Source: Breoghania sp037026715 (GTDB lineage Bacteria > Pseudomonadota > Alphaproteobacteria > Rhizobiales > Stappiaceae). Taken from it: a DNA stretch of 64,000 nt. The translations under genes were made by a program, and so were the position numbers. The stretch lies in assembly GCF_037026715.1 (NCBI RefSeq), contig NZ_JBANCG010000013.1, positions 1 to 64,000 on the forward strand, read 5' to 3'. Each line of letters opens with the position of its first letter. Positions within the stretch are counted from its first letter, which is position 1. The notes below the pieces were generated by a model, which saw only the letters and a program-made list of their open reading frames with translations, searched no databases and was not told the DNA's origin. This document shows positions 17,103 to 25,648 of this stretch, piece after piece.

Positions 17103-17693
17103 ATGCGCAGGGCCGCAGGCGCAGCGAGAAAGCCAACCCGGGACGCCATTGTGGACTCCGCAGAACGAGCGATCCTGCTGAACGGCTACAAGTCGCTCAA
17201 TTTTCGCGACATTGCGAGCGAAGTCGGCATCAAGAGCTCCAGCGTCCATTATCACTTTCCCACGAAAGGGGACCTTTCAGCGGAAGTCATGCGCCGATAC
17301 CGCAACGATTTCGCTTCGCGGCTTGAAGACCCCAAGCATGAGCCTAAAGCAGCGCAGGCCGCTTTGAATGCCTTTATCGACGGTTTCAAGGACCAGGTCG
17401 TCGGCTTCGACAACATGAGCCTGTGTGTCGTCCTTTCTGCTGAAAAGAACCTGCTGGACGAGGCGACACGAGTGGAGCTCCGTGCATTCTATGATCTGAA
17501 GCTGGACTGGCTGTCGAAGGTCGTTTCGGCCATTGCGGCAGGCACTTTTTCGCAAGGCGAATGCGACAGGTACGCCTGCAAGATCCTCGCAAGCCTGCAC
17601 GGTGCATCCGTTCTGGTCAAAGCCACCGGCGATACTGGGCTTTTCGAATTGTCCGTGGAGCACTGGCGCGATCTTCTGACCCGGATCCGGTGA
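17103..17693 (+). CDS. TetR/AcrR-family transcriptional regulator
   Basis: 196 residues from ATG 17103, chosen because AGGAA lies eight bases before it; longer starts add nonconserved sequence. N-terminal helix-turn-helix at about residues 12-58 (AERAILLNGYKSLNFRDIASEVGI, read in two parts: AERAILLNGYKSLNFRDIA and SEVGIKSSSVHYHFPTKGDL). The C-terminal ligand domain is unlike others I know. It lies just upstream of the exporter gene, whose -10 is covered by a perfect dyad that recurs before the isonitrile operon. It is therefore the best candidate repressor of both, responding to the product or an intermediate. Confidence 0.88.
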   Translation: MRRAAGAARKPTRDAIVDSAERAILLNGYKSLNFRDIASEVGIKSSSVHYHFPTKGDLSAEVMRRYRNDFASRLEDPKHEPKAAQAALNAFIDGFKDQVVGFDNMSLCVVLSAEKNLLDEATRVELRAFYDLKLDWLSKVVSAIAAGTFSQGECDRYACKILASLHGASVLVKATGDTGLFELSVEHWRDLLTRIR

Positions 17694-17858
17694 GGCAATG
17701 CGACGCTATCGTTGGCGAGCCCATTAGCCAGAAGAAGCGCCGGCGCAACCGAGCCCATAAGGTTCAATGAACACCTATCTTCCTTCTAACCATCTGAAAA
17801 TATATTAAAATCTCTGCTTTTTCCGACGGGATGCGGCTTGGCACCTTCGTTCGTCCGG

Positions 17859-17902
17859 TTGACAGAGCGTCCCGGCTCATTTATCTATCTACTGATAGAT
17901 AA
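17859..17902 (+). promoter_or_regulatory. Exporter promoter overlapped by a perfect 9-base-arm operator
   Basis: TTGACA (17859-17864), 17 bases, TATCTA (17882-17887) is a good vegetative promoter. TTATCTATC (17881-17889) and GATAGATAA (17894-17902) are perfect inverted repeats with four bases between, covering the -10. This is the classic site for a TetR repressor. The core CTATC-N4-GATAG also occurs at 7853-7866. Confidence 0.75.
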
Positions 17903-17961
17903 GGTGTTTTGCCATTTTTGAATTTTGTTTTTCGCAATCCAATTTTCAGCAGGAATTCTTG

Positions 17962-19191
17962 ATGAGCGTCGCCACCTCCAAGAGTGAGAACAAGAGCCCG
18001 ACGAGCAACTGGTACATCCTCTTGTTCGCCACAGCACTCGCGATCATCAGCATGGTCGGGATCGACATTTACGTGCCGGCACTGGACCAGATCCAGGGAG
18101 ATTTCGGAACGACCGCGGCGATGGTGGGACTTTCGATGCCCGCCTTCTTTGCCGGCACCTTCGCGACGCAACTGTTTTATGGTCCGGTCTCCGATGCCGT
18201 CGGGCGCAAGCCCGTGCTATTGGTCGGCTTATGCCTCTTTCTGCTTGGAACGGCAGCTTGCATCGGCGCGGACAGCATCGAGATGTTTCTTGTCGGCCGC
18301 TTCGTTCAGGCATTCGGGATCTGTTCGACCGCCGTGCTCTGGCAGCCGATCGTCACCGACACGTTTCCCGACGACGAGAGGCGGGTGAAGTCGATCTTCG
18401 GCGTGGTCATGTCCTTCATCGGCATATCCCCGGCGCTGGCTCCGTTGCTTGGAGGCTGGATCACTGAAACGTTCGGCTGGCGCGCCGTATTCATGCTGCT
18501 TTTTCTGATGGCTGCCGCCTTGCTGCTTTTCAGTGCGGTCGCTTTCAGCGAGACGCTGAACGCGACGCGCAAGCGGAAGATACATCCGCTCGGCATCGTG
18601 TCCTCATTGAAGGAGCTCGCCTCAACCCCGCTGTTCTATATCTATGCCGGCGCAGTCGGGCTGACGGTTGGCGCCTACATGTCCTATTTGACGATCGCGC
18701 CCTTTTCGCTGTCCGCCCTTGGCTATTCGCCGATGGAGATCGGGGTGCATTTCATCCCTCTGGCGATGCTTTTCGGGCTTGGCGGTGCAATGGGGAAGGT
18801 GTTTGACGGGAGAGTGTCCGAGGTCGCCCTTTTGCGGGTCGCCGGCGTGATCATGCTCGCAGCCGGCATTGTGTTCTATGTGAACCTGAATGCCACTCCG
18901 GACCAGGATATCTTCGACTACCTCCTGCCATTCGGTGTGCTGACATTCTCGTTCGGGATCGTCATTCCGACAGGTTCGGCCATGGCGATCCATCACTTCC
19001 GCAGAATTTCGGGCGCTTGCTCCAGCGGCATGAACTTCGTGACGTCTGTCGCCGCTTTCATCTGCACGCTCATTGCGTCATTGATCTATGGTGATTTTCT
19101 TTATAATTCCATGTCTATTATCATAATATTTAATTCTTTATTGGTTCTGACGCTTCTTTCATTGTTGAATTTAAATAATGATGCGAGATAA
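17962..19191 (+). CDS. MFS exporter, Bcr/CflA drug-resistance family
   Basis: 409 residues with twelve predicted membrane helices. ATG at 17962 has AGGAA six bases upstream. DHA1-type signatures: DIYVPALDQIQGDFG in helix 1 and its loop, GPVSDAVGRKPVLL in loop 2-3, and a Pro-rich helix 5 (GISPALAPLLGGWI). Family members export small drugs and peptides by proton antiport. Its operator-covered promoter and the adjacent TetR gene suggest induced export, probably of the isonitrile product as self-protection or delivery. C-terminal codons are AT-rich compared with the rest. Confidence 0.88.
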   Translation: MSVATSKSENKSPTSNWYILLFATALAIISMVGIDIYVPALDQIQGDFGTTAAMVGLSMPAFFAGTFATQLFYGPVSDAVGRKPVLLVGLCLFLLGTAACIGADSIEMFLVGRFVQAFGICSTAVLWQPIVTDTFPDDERRVKSIFGVVMSFIGISPALAPLLGGWITETFGWRAVFMLLFLMAAALLLFSAVAFSETLNATRKRKIHPLGIVSSLKELASTPLFYIYAGAVGLTVGAYMSYLTIAPFSLSALGYSPMEIGVHFIPLAMLFGLGGAMGKVFDGRVSEVALLRVAGVIMLAAGIVFYVNLNATPDQDIFDYLLPFGVLTFSFGIVIPTGSAMAIHHFRRISGACSSGMNFVTSVAAFICTLIASLIYGDFLYNSMSIIIIFNSLLVLTLLSLLNLNNDAR

Positions 19192-19239
19192 TCTATCTAT
19201 ATTTTAAATATAAATTTTTATATATTAGCAGGGTCTATC

Positions 19240-20670
19240 ATGTCAAGTATAGACGCGCGCATTCCGGTTGTCGTTGATCTCGACCTGACGCTCATTCTCA
19301 CGAACAGCTTGCACGAGATGGCTGCCGCGGCGATCTTTCGCAAGCCTGCGGCACTTTTGCGATCTCTCTGGAAGCTGCGGACAGGGCGGCAGTACATGAA
19401 AGCGGCCCTTGCCAGCGAGATCGAGGTCGAAGAGCTCATATTTCCCTATCGCGAAGACCTCATCGAATGGCTCCGCGAAAAGGCGGCCGAAGGGCATACG
19501 ATCCATCTTTGTTCGGCAGCTCACAAGAGCGTGGCCGAGGACGTCGCAAAGCGCCTTGGAATCTTTGCATCGGCCGTCGGTTCCGACGTGATCAATCTCA
19601 AGGGCCTCGAGAAGTCTCTATATCTTCAGGAGAAATTCCCGGACGGCTTCATCTATGTCGGCGACAGTTCGAGCGATATCCAGGTGTGGCAAAGCTCTGC
19701 GGGTATCGTGCTTGCCGGTGCGCCGGACGCGGTGGCCGACCGTGCGCGTGCGCTCGGCAAACCGATATTGAAGGAATTCCGAAATTCACGGTTCGACTTC
19801 GCCACGTTGATCACAGCGCTTCGCGTTCATCACTGGTCAAAGAATGTTCTGATCTTCGTTCCGCTCGTCTTGTCCCATCAGTGGAACACGCCGGGTCTCG
19901 TGGTCGAGTTTTTCCTGGCATTTCTTTGTCTGCTCGGGGTGACATCCGGAACCTACCTGCTGAACGATGTGGCGGACCTCAGCGCGGATCGCCAGCATTG
20001 GTCCAAGAAGAACAGGCCGCTGGCGAGTGGACGGCTGCGGATCGAGGTGGGAATAGCGCTTGCGTGCTTCCTCTTGACGGCAAGCCTCCTGGGAGCAATT
20101 GCACTCGATCCTGTCTTTGCCGCTGTTCTGGCGGGGTATCTCGTTCTCACCGGAGCTTACTCGGCCGGGCTCAAACGTATTCCGCTGCTGGATCTTTTGC
20201 TGATCGGCGTTCTTTTTACGACCCGCATCGTGATGGGAACGGTTCTTGTTGCCGACACGCATCCGGCCTGGCTGCTGGTGTTCTCGGTCTTCTTCTTCTT
20301 TTCCCTGGCAGTCGCCAAGCGACATACAGAAATCGTCAGGTCGTCGAAGGCGGGGGGCGGCAGTCTGAGCAGTCGTGGCTACGTGGTCGAGGATGCGCCT
20401 CTCACGCTGGCATTGGGGACCGGATCGGCGGTCGTCTCGCTTGTGGTGATGATGCTGTTCATCATTGAAAGCATGGCGAGCGGGACTTTTTACAGCCATC
20501 CGGAGCTGCTCGGGGGTATCCCCCTGCTTCTCTCAATCTGGGTGGGCCGCATTTGGCTCCTCTCTCATCGCGGCGCAATGGCGGACGATCCTGTCAATTT
20601 CGCGATCCACGACCGGACGAGTATCGGGCTCGGGGTCGGTATCGCGCTGCTCTTCGTTGCTGCCCTATGA
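19240..20670 (+). CDS. HAD phosphatase-UbiA prenyltransferase fusion (polyprenyl-phosphate phosphoribosyltransferase-like)
   Basis: 476 residues. N-terminal HAD domain (about 1-190) has the DXDXT nucleophile motif VVDLDLT (Asp11 region) and motif IV GDSSSDIQ. C-terminal UbiA domain (about 195-476) has eight or so membrane helices and the NDVADLSADRQH motif with KNRPLASG, as in decaprenyl-phosphate phosphoribosyltransferase (Rv3806c). By analogy UbiA joins PRPP to a polyprenyl phosphate and the HAD domain may remove the 5-phosphate, doing in one protein what mycobacteria do in two. Next two genes are DprE1- and DprE2-like, which fixes the pathway. Confidence 0.87.
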   Translation: MSSIDARIPVVVDLDLTLILTNSLHEMAAAAIFRKPAALLRSLWKLRTGRQYMKAALASEIEVEELIFPYREDLIEWLREKAAEGHTIHLCSAAHKSVAEDVAKRLGIFASAVGSDVINLKGLEKSLYLQEKFPDGFIYVGDSSSDIQVWQSSAGIVLAGAPDAVADRARALGKPILKEFRNSRFDFATLITALRVHHWSKNVLIFVPLVLSHQWNTPGLVVEFFLAFLCLLGVTSGTYLLNDVADLSADRQHWSKKNRPLASGRLRIEVGIALACFLLTASLLGAIALDPVFAAVLAGYLVLTGAYSAGLKRIPLLDLLLIGVLFTTRIVMGTVLVADTHPAWLLVFSVFFFFSLAVAKRHTEIVRSSKAGGGSLSSRGYVVEDAPLTLALGTGSAVVSLVVMMLFIIESMASGTFYSHPELLGGIPLLLSIWVGRIWLLSHRGAMADDPVNFAIHDRTSIGLGVGIALLFVAAL

Positions 20671-21989
20671 CGTATTACCGGCCATCGAAGGACATCCGCT
20701 CCTGGGGCGGCGTGATCCGGGGCGAGCATGAGGTCGCGGCCCCGGCTTGGCGTGACGAGGTCGCTCCCATCATCGCGGAGGCGATCGATCGCAAATTTCC
20801 GATTCTGGCGAGCGGCGCGCGCCGGTCCTACGGCGACAGTGGGCTCAATCCCGGTGGTGCGCTCATCGACACGGTTGGGCTTGATCGGATCGTGGCGTTC
20901 GATCCGCAGACAGGCATCGTCCGCGCCGAGGGCGGGGTGACGCTGGATACCTTGCTTCGAATGTTCGTGCCCCGCGGTTTCTTTCTGCCGGTAACGCCGG
21001 GCACCCGGTTCGTCACCTTGGCAGGAGCGATCGCCAATGACGTCCATGGCAAGAACCACCATCTTGCAGGAACCTTCGGGTGCTGGGTGAAGCGGATCGG
21101 ACTGGTGACATCGGCCGGCCAGGAACTGGAGCTATCCGAACGTGACAACCCGTCCCTCTTCAGAGCCACGATCGGCGGTCTTGGTCTGACGGGCGTCATC
21201 GCCTGGGCCGAGCTTAAGCTGGAACAGATCGCGGGCACCCTCATGGATGTCGAGAAGACCGCCTTTTCCAATCTGGAGGAGTTCTTCGAACTATCCACGC
21301 AAAGCGAAGTCGGGTGGACCTATGCGGTCTCCTGGATCGACACGATCATGGCTGGGCGGGGCGTGTTTTTGCGCGCCAATCACGCGCCCGCCAGCGACCG
21401 GCCGCCTCGCTCGAGCGAGCGACGGTATCGGGTGCCAGTGAATTTTCCCGGCTTCCTCCTGAACCGGCACTCTATCCGTCTGTTCAATGCGGTCTGCTAT
21501 CACAAGGGGCGTCTGCGTGCGGGGCGCGAGGTGGTTCCTCTTGCGCGGTTTTTCTATCCTCTCGATGCCGTCGACAATTGGAACCGGATGTATGGCCGGC
21601 GCGGAATGTACCAGTACCAGTCCGTCGTTCCCGCATCGGCGCAGGCGGATGCGACGCGGGAGATGCTGGCGGCGATAGCAGACGCCGGACAAAGTTCGTT
21701 TCTTGCGGTCCTGAAGACATTTGGGACCAAAACCTCGCCTGGAATGCTCTCCTTCCCGATGGAGGGCACCACACTCGCGCTCGATTTCCCGAACAGGGGC
21801 AGCGAGACGACGCGGTTCCTGGATCGTCTCGATGCAATCGTGCGGGAGGCCAAGGGAAGGCTCTACCCCGCCAAAGATGGGCGGATGAGCGCCGAGATGT
21901 TCCGCCTCGGCTATCCCGACTGGCAGGAATTCGCAAAGCATGTCGATCCGCAGTTCTCGTCCCGCTTCTGGCGGCGGGTGGCAGGGTGA
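20667..21989 (+). CDS. DprE1-like FAD oxidoreductase (polyprenylphosphoryl-ribose 2-oxidase)
   Basis: 440 residues. ATG overlaps the preceding stop as ATGA. VAO-type FAD-binding domain: ASGARRSYGDSGLNPGG and GAIANDVHGKNHH with AGTFG, nearly identical to the mycobacterial DprE1 motif. The catalytic Lys is likely that in YPAKDGR. DprE1 oxidises the 2-OH of polyprenyl-phosphoryl-ribose, the first half of epimerisation to arabinose. At the site of the mycobacterial benzothiazinone-reactive Cys387 this protein has Ala371 (in GTTLALDF). Azorhizobium uses homologous genes for arabinosylated Nod factors, so the enzyme is not restricted to mycobacteria. Confidence 0.9.
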   Translation: MTYYRPSKDIRSWGGVIRGEHEVAAPAWRDEVAPIIAEAIDRKFPILASGARRSYGDSGLNPGGALIDTVGLDRIVAFDPQTGIVRAEGGVTLDTLLRMFVPRGFFLPVTPGTRFVTLAGAIANDVHGKNHHLAGTFGCWVKRIGLVTSAGQELELSERDNPSLFRATIGGLGLTGVIAWAELKLEQIAGTLMDVEKTAFSNLEEFFELSTQSEVGWTYAVSWIDTIMAGRGVFLRANHAPASDRPPRSSERRYRVPVNFPGFLLNRHSIRLFNAVCYHKGRLRAGREVVPLARFFYPLDAVDNWNRMYGRRGMYQYQSVVPASAQADATREMLAAIADAGQSSFLAVLKTFGTKTSPGMLSFPMEGTTLALDFPNRGSETTRFLDRLDAIVREAKGRLYPAKDGRMSAEMFRLGYPDWQEFAKHVDPQFSSRFWRRVAG

Positions 21990-22000
21990 GGGGTGTCGGC

Positions 22001-22741
22001 ATGCGTCTGGTTATTCTCGGGGCGACATCGGCGATTGCGGAGGCAACGGCCAGGCTCTATGCGGCAGAGGGAGCCGCTATCTTGCTGGTCGGGCGTAACG
22101 ACCAGCGTCTGTCGGCTATGGCGAACGATTTGAGGGAACGCGGGGCACGCCTTGCCGAGACCACGGTTTGCGACCTTGTTAGCGAGCCTGACGTCATGGC
22201 GCGTCTGGAAGAGTTCGCCGCTCTCGCGGGTGGTATCGACCATTTTCTCATCGCCTACGGCGTTATGGGGTTGCAGGGAGAAGCGGAGAAAGATCCGGCT
22301 GCGGCAGATGCGGTCTTGCGCGTGAATTTCAACTCCGTGGCCGCATGGAGCCTTGCGGCCGCCGCCTATTTCGAGCGCGAGCGTCGCGGAACGCTTCTCG
22401 TGATTGGATCGGTCGCCGGGGATCGTGGACGGCGCGCGAACTACGTGTACGGAGCCGCGAAGGCGGGAGTTGCGGCTTTCGTCGAAGGCATTGCGCACCG
22501 CTTTGCCGATACCGGGCCGCGCGCGCTCCTGATCAAGCCCGGACCGACAGACACGCCGATGACGCGCGGCATGGCCGGCCGCGGGATGCTTTGGTCCAGC
22601 CCCGAGCAGATCGCTGCGATCATCTACCGGCAGGCGCGAAAGGCGCGAGGACCGGTCGTCTACGCGCCGTGGTTCTGGCGATACGTCATGCTGATCATTC
22701 GAAACCTCCCGGTCCGGGTTTTCAATCGCATGGATATCTGA
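22001..22741 (+). CDS. DprE2-like short-chain dehydrogenase (2-keto reductase)
   Basis: 246 residues from ATG 22001, with GAGGGG a few bases upstream, 11 bases after the DprE1-like stop. SDR features: LGATSAIAEATARLYA cofactor loop (residues 5-20), VIGSVAGDRG with active-site Ser, and YVYGAAKAG with Tyr and Lys. DprE2 (Rv3791) starts similarly and reduces the keto intermediate to polyprenyl-phosphoryl-arabinose with NADH. A hydrophobic C-terminus (YVMLIIRNLP) may contact the membrane as in DprE2. Confidence 0.87.
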   Translation: MRLVILGATSAIAEATARLYAAEGAAILLVGRNDQRLSAMANDLRERGARLAETTVCDLVSEPDVMARLEEFAALAGGIDHFLIAYGVMGLQGEAEKDPAAADAVLRVNFNSVAAWSLAAAAYFERERRGTLLVIGSVAGDRGRRANYVYGAAKAGVAAFVEGIAHRFADTGPRALLIKPGPTDTPMTRGMAGRGMLWSSPEQIAAIIYRQARKARGPVVYAPWFWRYVMLIIRNLPVRVFNRMDI

Positions 22742-22743
22742 AG

Positions 22744-23673
22744 ATGAAAGTCGTGATTACGGGTGCCGCAGGATTGGTAGGGCAGAACCTCGTAGCAAGA
22801 CTGAAAGCGCGACCTGGCGTCGAGCTTGTCGGGATCGACAAGCATCCGACCAACACGGGGCTGCTTCGTCGGCTACATCCCGAGGTTCAAGTCATCGAGG
22901 CGGATCTCTCATGCGGCGGTGCCTGGGAGGGCGCCTTTGCCGAAGCCGATGCCGTTGTGATCAACCAGGCGCAGATCGGCGGGCTGGTTGAGCAGGAATT
23001 CATCGACAACAACGTTGTTGCCACACAGAACGTCCTGGCTGCGATGCGCAGGCACGGAACGCCGTACTTCGTTCTGATATCTTCCTCGGTCGTCAATTCA
23101 GTCGCGGATGACTTCTACACGCGATCGAAGCGGGCTCAGGAGCATCTTGTCGACCAAGTGCACGATATCCCGCACGCGGTGCTGCGGCCAACGCTGATGT
23201 TCGGTTGGTTCGATAGAAAGCACCTGGGCTGGCTCAGGCGCTTCATGGACAGGTCGCCGGTCTTTCCGGTTCCGGGAAATGGGCGCTACGTCCGGCAGCC
23301 GCTCTATGTGGGAGATTTCGTGGAGGTGATCGTTGCCGCGCTCAATGGGCGAACGACGGGCACTTTCGATATTTCGGGCCAGGAGAAGATATTCTACGGG
23401 GATCTTATCCGTCTGATCCGGGACACGGTCAACGCGCGGTCCGTGGTCCTCAACATCCCCTATCGGGTCTTCCTGTTCCTGCTCGCCCTCTACGCGCGGA
23501 TCGATCGGAACCCGCCCTTCACGACCAGCCAACTGAAGGCTCTCGTTATCCCCGAGACATTTCCGACGACCGATTGGCCGGAGGTCTTCAAGGTACGGTC
23601 GACGCCCCTGAAGGAGGCGATCCGGGAGACGTACCTGAACGCTACCTATGGCGAGATCGTTCTGGATTTCTGA
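22744..23673 (+). CDS. NAD-dependent epimerase/dehydratase-family protein
   Basis: 309 residues, extended SDR: VITGAAGLVGQNL (residues 4-16) binds NAD, ISSSVVNS and a YTRSK active-site motif (about residue 123). Starts two bases after the DprE2-like stop. May modify the sugar on a nucleotide or polyprenyl carrier. The residue before the usual catalytic Tyr region is normal, but the substrate is unknown. Could be an extra step that distinguishes this pathway from the mycobacterial one. Confidence 0.8.
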   Translation: MKVVITGAAGLVGQNLVARLKARPGVELVGIDKHPTNTGLLRRLHPEVQVIEADLSCGGAWEGAFAEADAVVINQAQIGGLVEQEFIDNNVVATQNVLAAMRRHGTPYFVLISSSVVNSVADDFYTRSKRAQEHLVDQVHDIPHAVLRPTLMFGWFDRKHLGWLRRFMDRSPVFPVPGNGRYVRQPLYVGDFVEVIVAALNGRTTGTFDISGQEKIFYGDLIRLIRDTVNARSVVLNIPYRVFLFLLALYARIDRNPPFTTSQLKALVIPETFPTTDWPEVFKVRSTPLKEAIRETYLNATYGEIVLDF

Positions 23674-23687
23674 GGGAAGGGGCAAGC

Positions 23688-24968
23688 ATGAGCCGAGTTG
23701 TCGTCATCGGAGCCGGCGCGATGGGACTTGCGGCGGCGCACAGGGCCATCCGGCTTGGACATGACGTGGATGTCGTAGAGGCGGATAACGTGCCGGGCGG
23801 CATGGCCGCTCATTTCGAGGTCGGCGGCGTGTCCATCGAACGCTTCTACCATTTCGTCTGCAAGTCCGATGAACCGACGTTCGCCCTGCTTCAGGAACTG
23901 GGTATCGCTGATGCCATGCGCTGGACGCCGACGTCGATGGGCTACTTCATGAAAGGCCGCGTTCATCCCTGGGGGGACCCTTTCTCGCTGCTGCGCTTTC
24001 CGCATCTGAGTCTCGTCGCGAAATTCAGGACCGGAGTGCAGATGTTCCTGACGACGCGCCGGAGAAGCTTCGCCTCGATCGAAGCGAAGACGGCTCGTCA
24101 ATGGCTGGAGGGTGGGTCCGGTCGCGAGGTCTATGAAAAGCTCTGGAAGCGCCTCATGGATCTGAAGTTCCACGACCTCGCCGACGGCATATCGGCCTCA
24201 TGGGTTGCGGTGCGTATCCGCAGGATCGGGACGTCGCGGAAGTCGATATTTCAGGAGGAGCTCGGATATATCGACGGCGGAAGCCAGACGCTCGTCGACC
24301 GGCTTGTCGAGAGCATCGAGGAGGGCGGGGGGCGGATTCATCTGTCGACGCCTGCGCAGCGGGTGGAGGTCGAGAACGGCAAGGTCGCCGGACTTTCGGC
24401 CAACGGCACTTTCTATCCCGCTGACGCTGTGATCTCGACCGTTCCGGCAGCGCTCGTCCCACGCCTCGTGCCGGCGCTGGGCGACGATCTCAAGCGGAAA
24501 TACGAAGGGATAAGGAATATCGGTGTCGTCTGTCTCCTGTTCCGGCTGAAACGTTCTGTCAGTCGCAATTTCTGGGTGAATATCGTCGATGAAGAAATTG
24601 AAATACCGGGAATAATTGAGTTTTCGAATCTGAGGCCGCTGCCCGACAGTTTTGTCTATATCCCCTACTACATGCCGACGAACCAGCGCAGGTGGCGGTG
24701 GAGCGATCAGGAATTCGCCGACGAAGCTTTCGGATATTTGCGTCAGATAAACCCTGATCTGAGCCAAGCTGATCTGCTGGACGCGCATGTCAGTCGGTTG
24801 CGGTACGCACAACCCGTATGCGGGCCGAATTTCCGCGACCAGCTGCCACCCATACAGACCGATGTGCCAGGATTTCTGGCTGCAGACACCAGCTATTACT
24901 ACCCCGAAGACCGTGGAATTGCCGAGAGCGTGCGTCTTGGACGCGAAATGGCCGAGCTCGTTCAATAG
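23688..24968 (+). CDS. FAD-dependent oxidoreductase (protoporphyrinogen-oxidase/UGM-like)
   Basis: 426 residues from ATG 23688 (GAGGGAAGGGG upstream). Dinucleotide-binding motif VVVIGAGAMGLAAAHR (residues 4-19), then VVEADNVPGGMA typical of the NAD(P)-binding_8/amino-oxidase family, and a C-terminal FAD motif around FLAADTSYYYPEDRG. Proteins of this type sit in many polysaccharide and glycolipid clusters, sometimes as mutase-like enzymes. The exact reaction is unknown. It belongs to the same operon by spacing (14 bases before, 17 after). Confidence 0.8.
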   Translation: MSRVVVIGAGAMGLAAAHRAIRLGHDVDVVEADNVPGGMAAHFEVGGVSIERFYHFVCKSDEPTFALLQELGIADAMRWTPTSMGYFMKGRVHPWGDPFSLLRFPHLSLVAKFRTGVQMFLTTRRRSFASIEAKTARQWLEGGSGREVYEKLWKRLMDLKFHDLADGISASWVAVRIRRIGTSRKSIFQEELGYIDGGSQTLVDRLVESIEEGGGRIHLSTPAQRVEVENGKVAGLSANGTFYPADAVISTVPAALVPRLVPALGDDLKRKYEGIRNIGVVCLLFRLKRSVSRNFWVNIVDEEIEIPGIIEFSNLRPLPDSFVYIPYYMPTNQRRWRWSDQEFADEAFGYLRQINPDLSQADLLDAHVSRLRYAQPVCGPNFRDQLPPIQTDVPGFLAADTSYYYPEDRGIAESVRLGREMAELVQ

Positions 24969-24985
24969 GATATTCAGGAGACGAC

Positions 24986-25648
24986 ATGGATACTCTCGCT
25001 CAACTGTATCAGGAACGTTTTGAAAGTGCTGGGATTCAGAAGCGGGATCGGGTCTGGAAAATCCTGTGCGAGGACTTCTTCAGCCGCCGGGTGCCAGCCG
25101 ATGCGACGGTGCTTGACCTGGCGTGTGGTTACGGTGATTTCATCAACAACATCTCCTGCGGTCGCAAATGCGCGGTGGATCTGAACCCGGATGCGCGCCG
25201 GCACGTGGGATCGGATGTTGAGTTCACATTGTCGGCTGCGACCGACCTGTCGGCGATCGGACGCAATGCTGTCGATGTCGTCTTCACCTCCAATTTCCTG
25301 GAGCATCTGAAGGACAAGGCGGAATGCGACGCCGTTCTGGCAAACGTCTTCGATGTTCTAAAGCCGGGGGGGCGGTTCATTGTTCTTGGCCCCAATATTC
25401 GTTACGCGTACCGCGAGTACTGGGATTTCTACGACCACTATCTGCCGCTGTCGGATCTGTCGCTTTCGGAAGGACTGAGGCTCGCCGGTTTCAACATTGT
25501 GGAAGCCATCCCTCGGTTTCTGCCCTACACGATGAACGGACGAACGCCGACGGCCGACTTTCTCGTGAAATTGTATTTGCGGCTACCGGTTGCTTGGCGA
25601 GTGCTCGGTAAGCAGTTTCTGGTGACCGCGGAAAAGCCATGCAGGTAG
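24986..25648 (+). CDS. Class I SAM-dependent methyltransferase
   Basis: 220 residues; ATG has CAGGAG five bases before it. Motif I is VLDLACGYGDF (about residues 43-53) and motif post-I VDLNPDAR; then FTSNFLEHL and LKPGGRFIVLGPN. This is a standard Methyltransf_11/25-type fold. Probably methylates a sugar or lipid-linked intermediate of the cluster, which is inference. Overlaps gtrA by ten bases, so the two are co-translated. Confidence 0.83.
   Translation: MDTLAQLYQERFESAGIQKRDRVWKILCEDFFSRRVPADATVLDLACGYGDFINNISCGRKCAVDLNPDARRHVGSDVEFTLSAATDLSAIGRNAVDVVFTSNFLEHLKDKAECDAVLANVFDVLKPGGRFIVLGPNIRYAYREYWDFYDHYLPLSDLSLSEGLRLAGFNIVEAIPRFLPYTMNGRTPTADFLVKLYLRLPVAWRVLGKQFLVTAEKPCR

Noticed and set aside
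19189..19240. A third copy of the CTATC-N4-GATAG operator before the HAD-UbiA gene
   Set aside because: Only the left half CTATC (19193-19197) is present; no GATAG follows at the right spacing.
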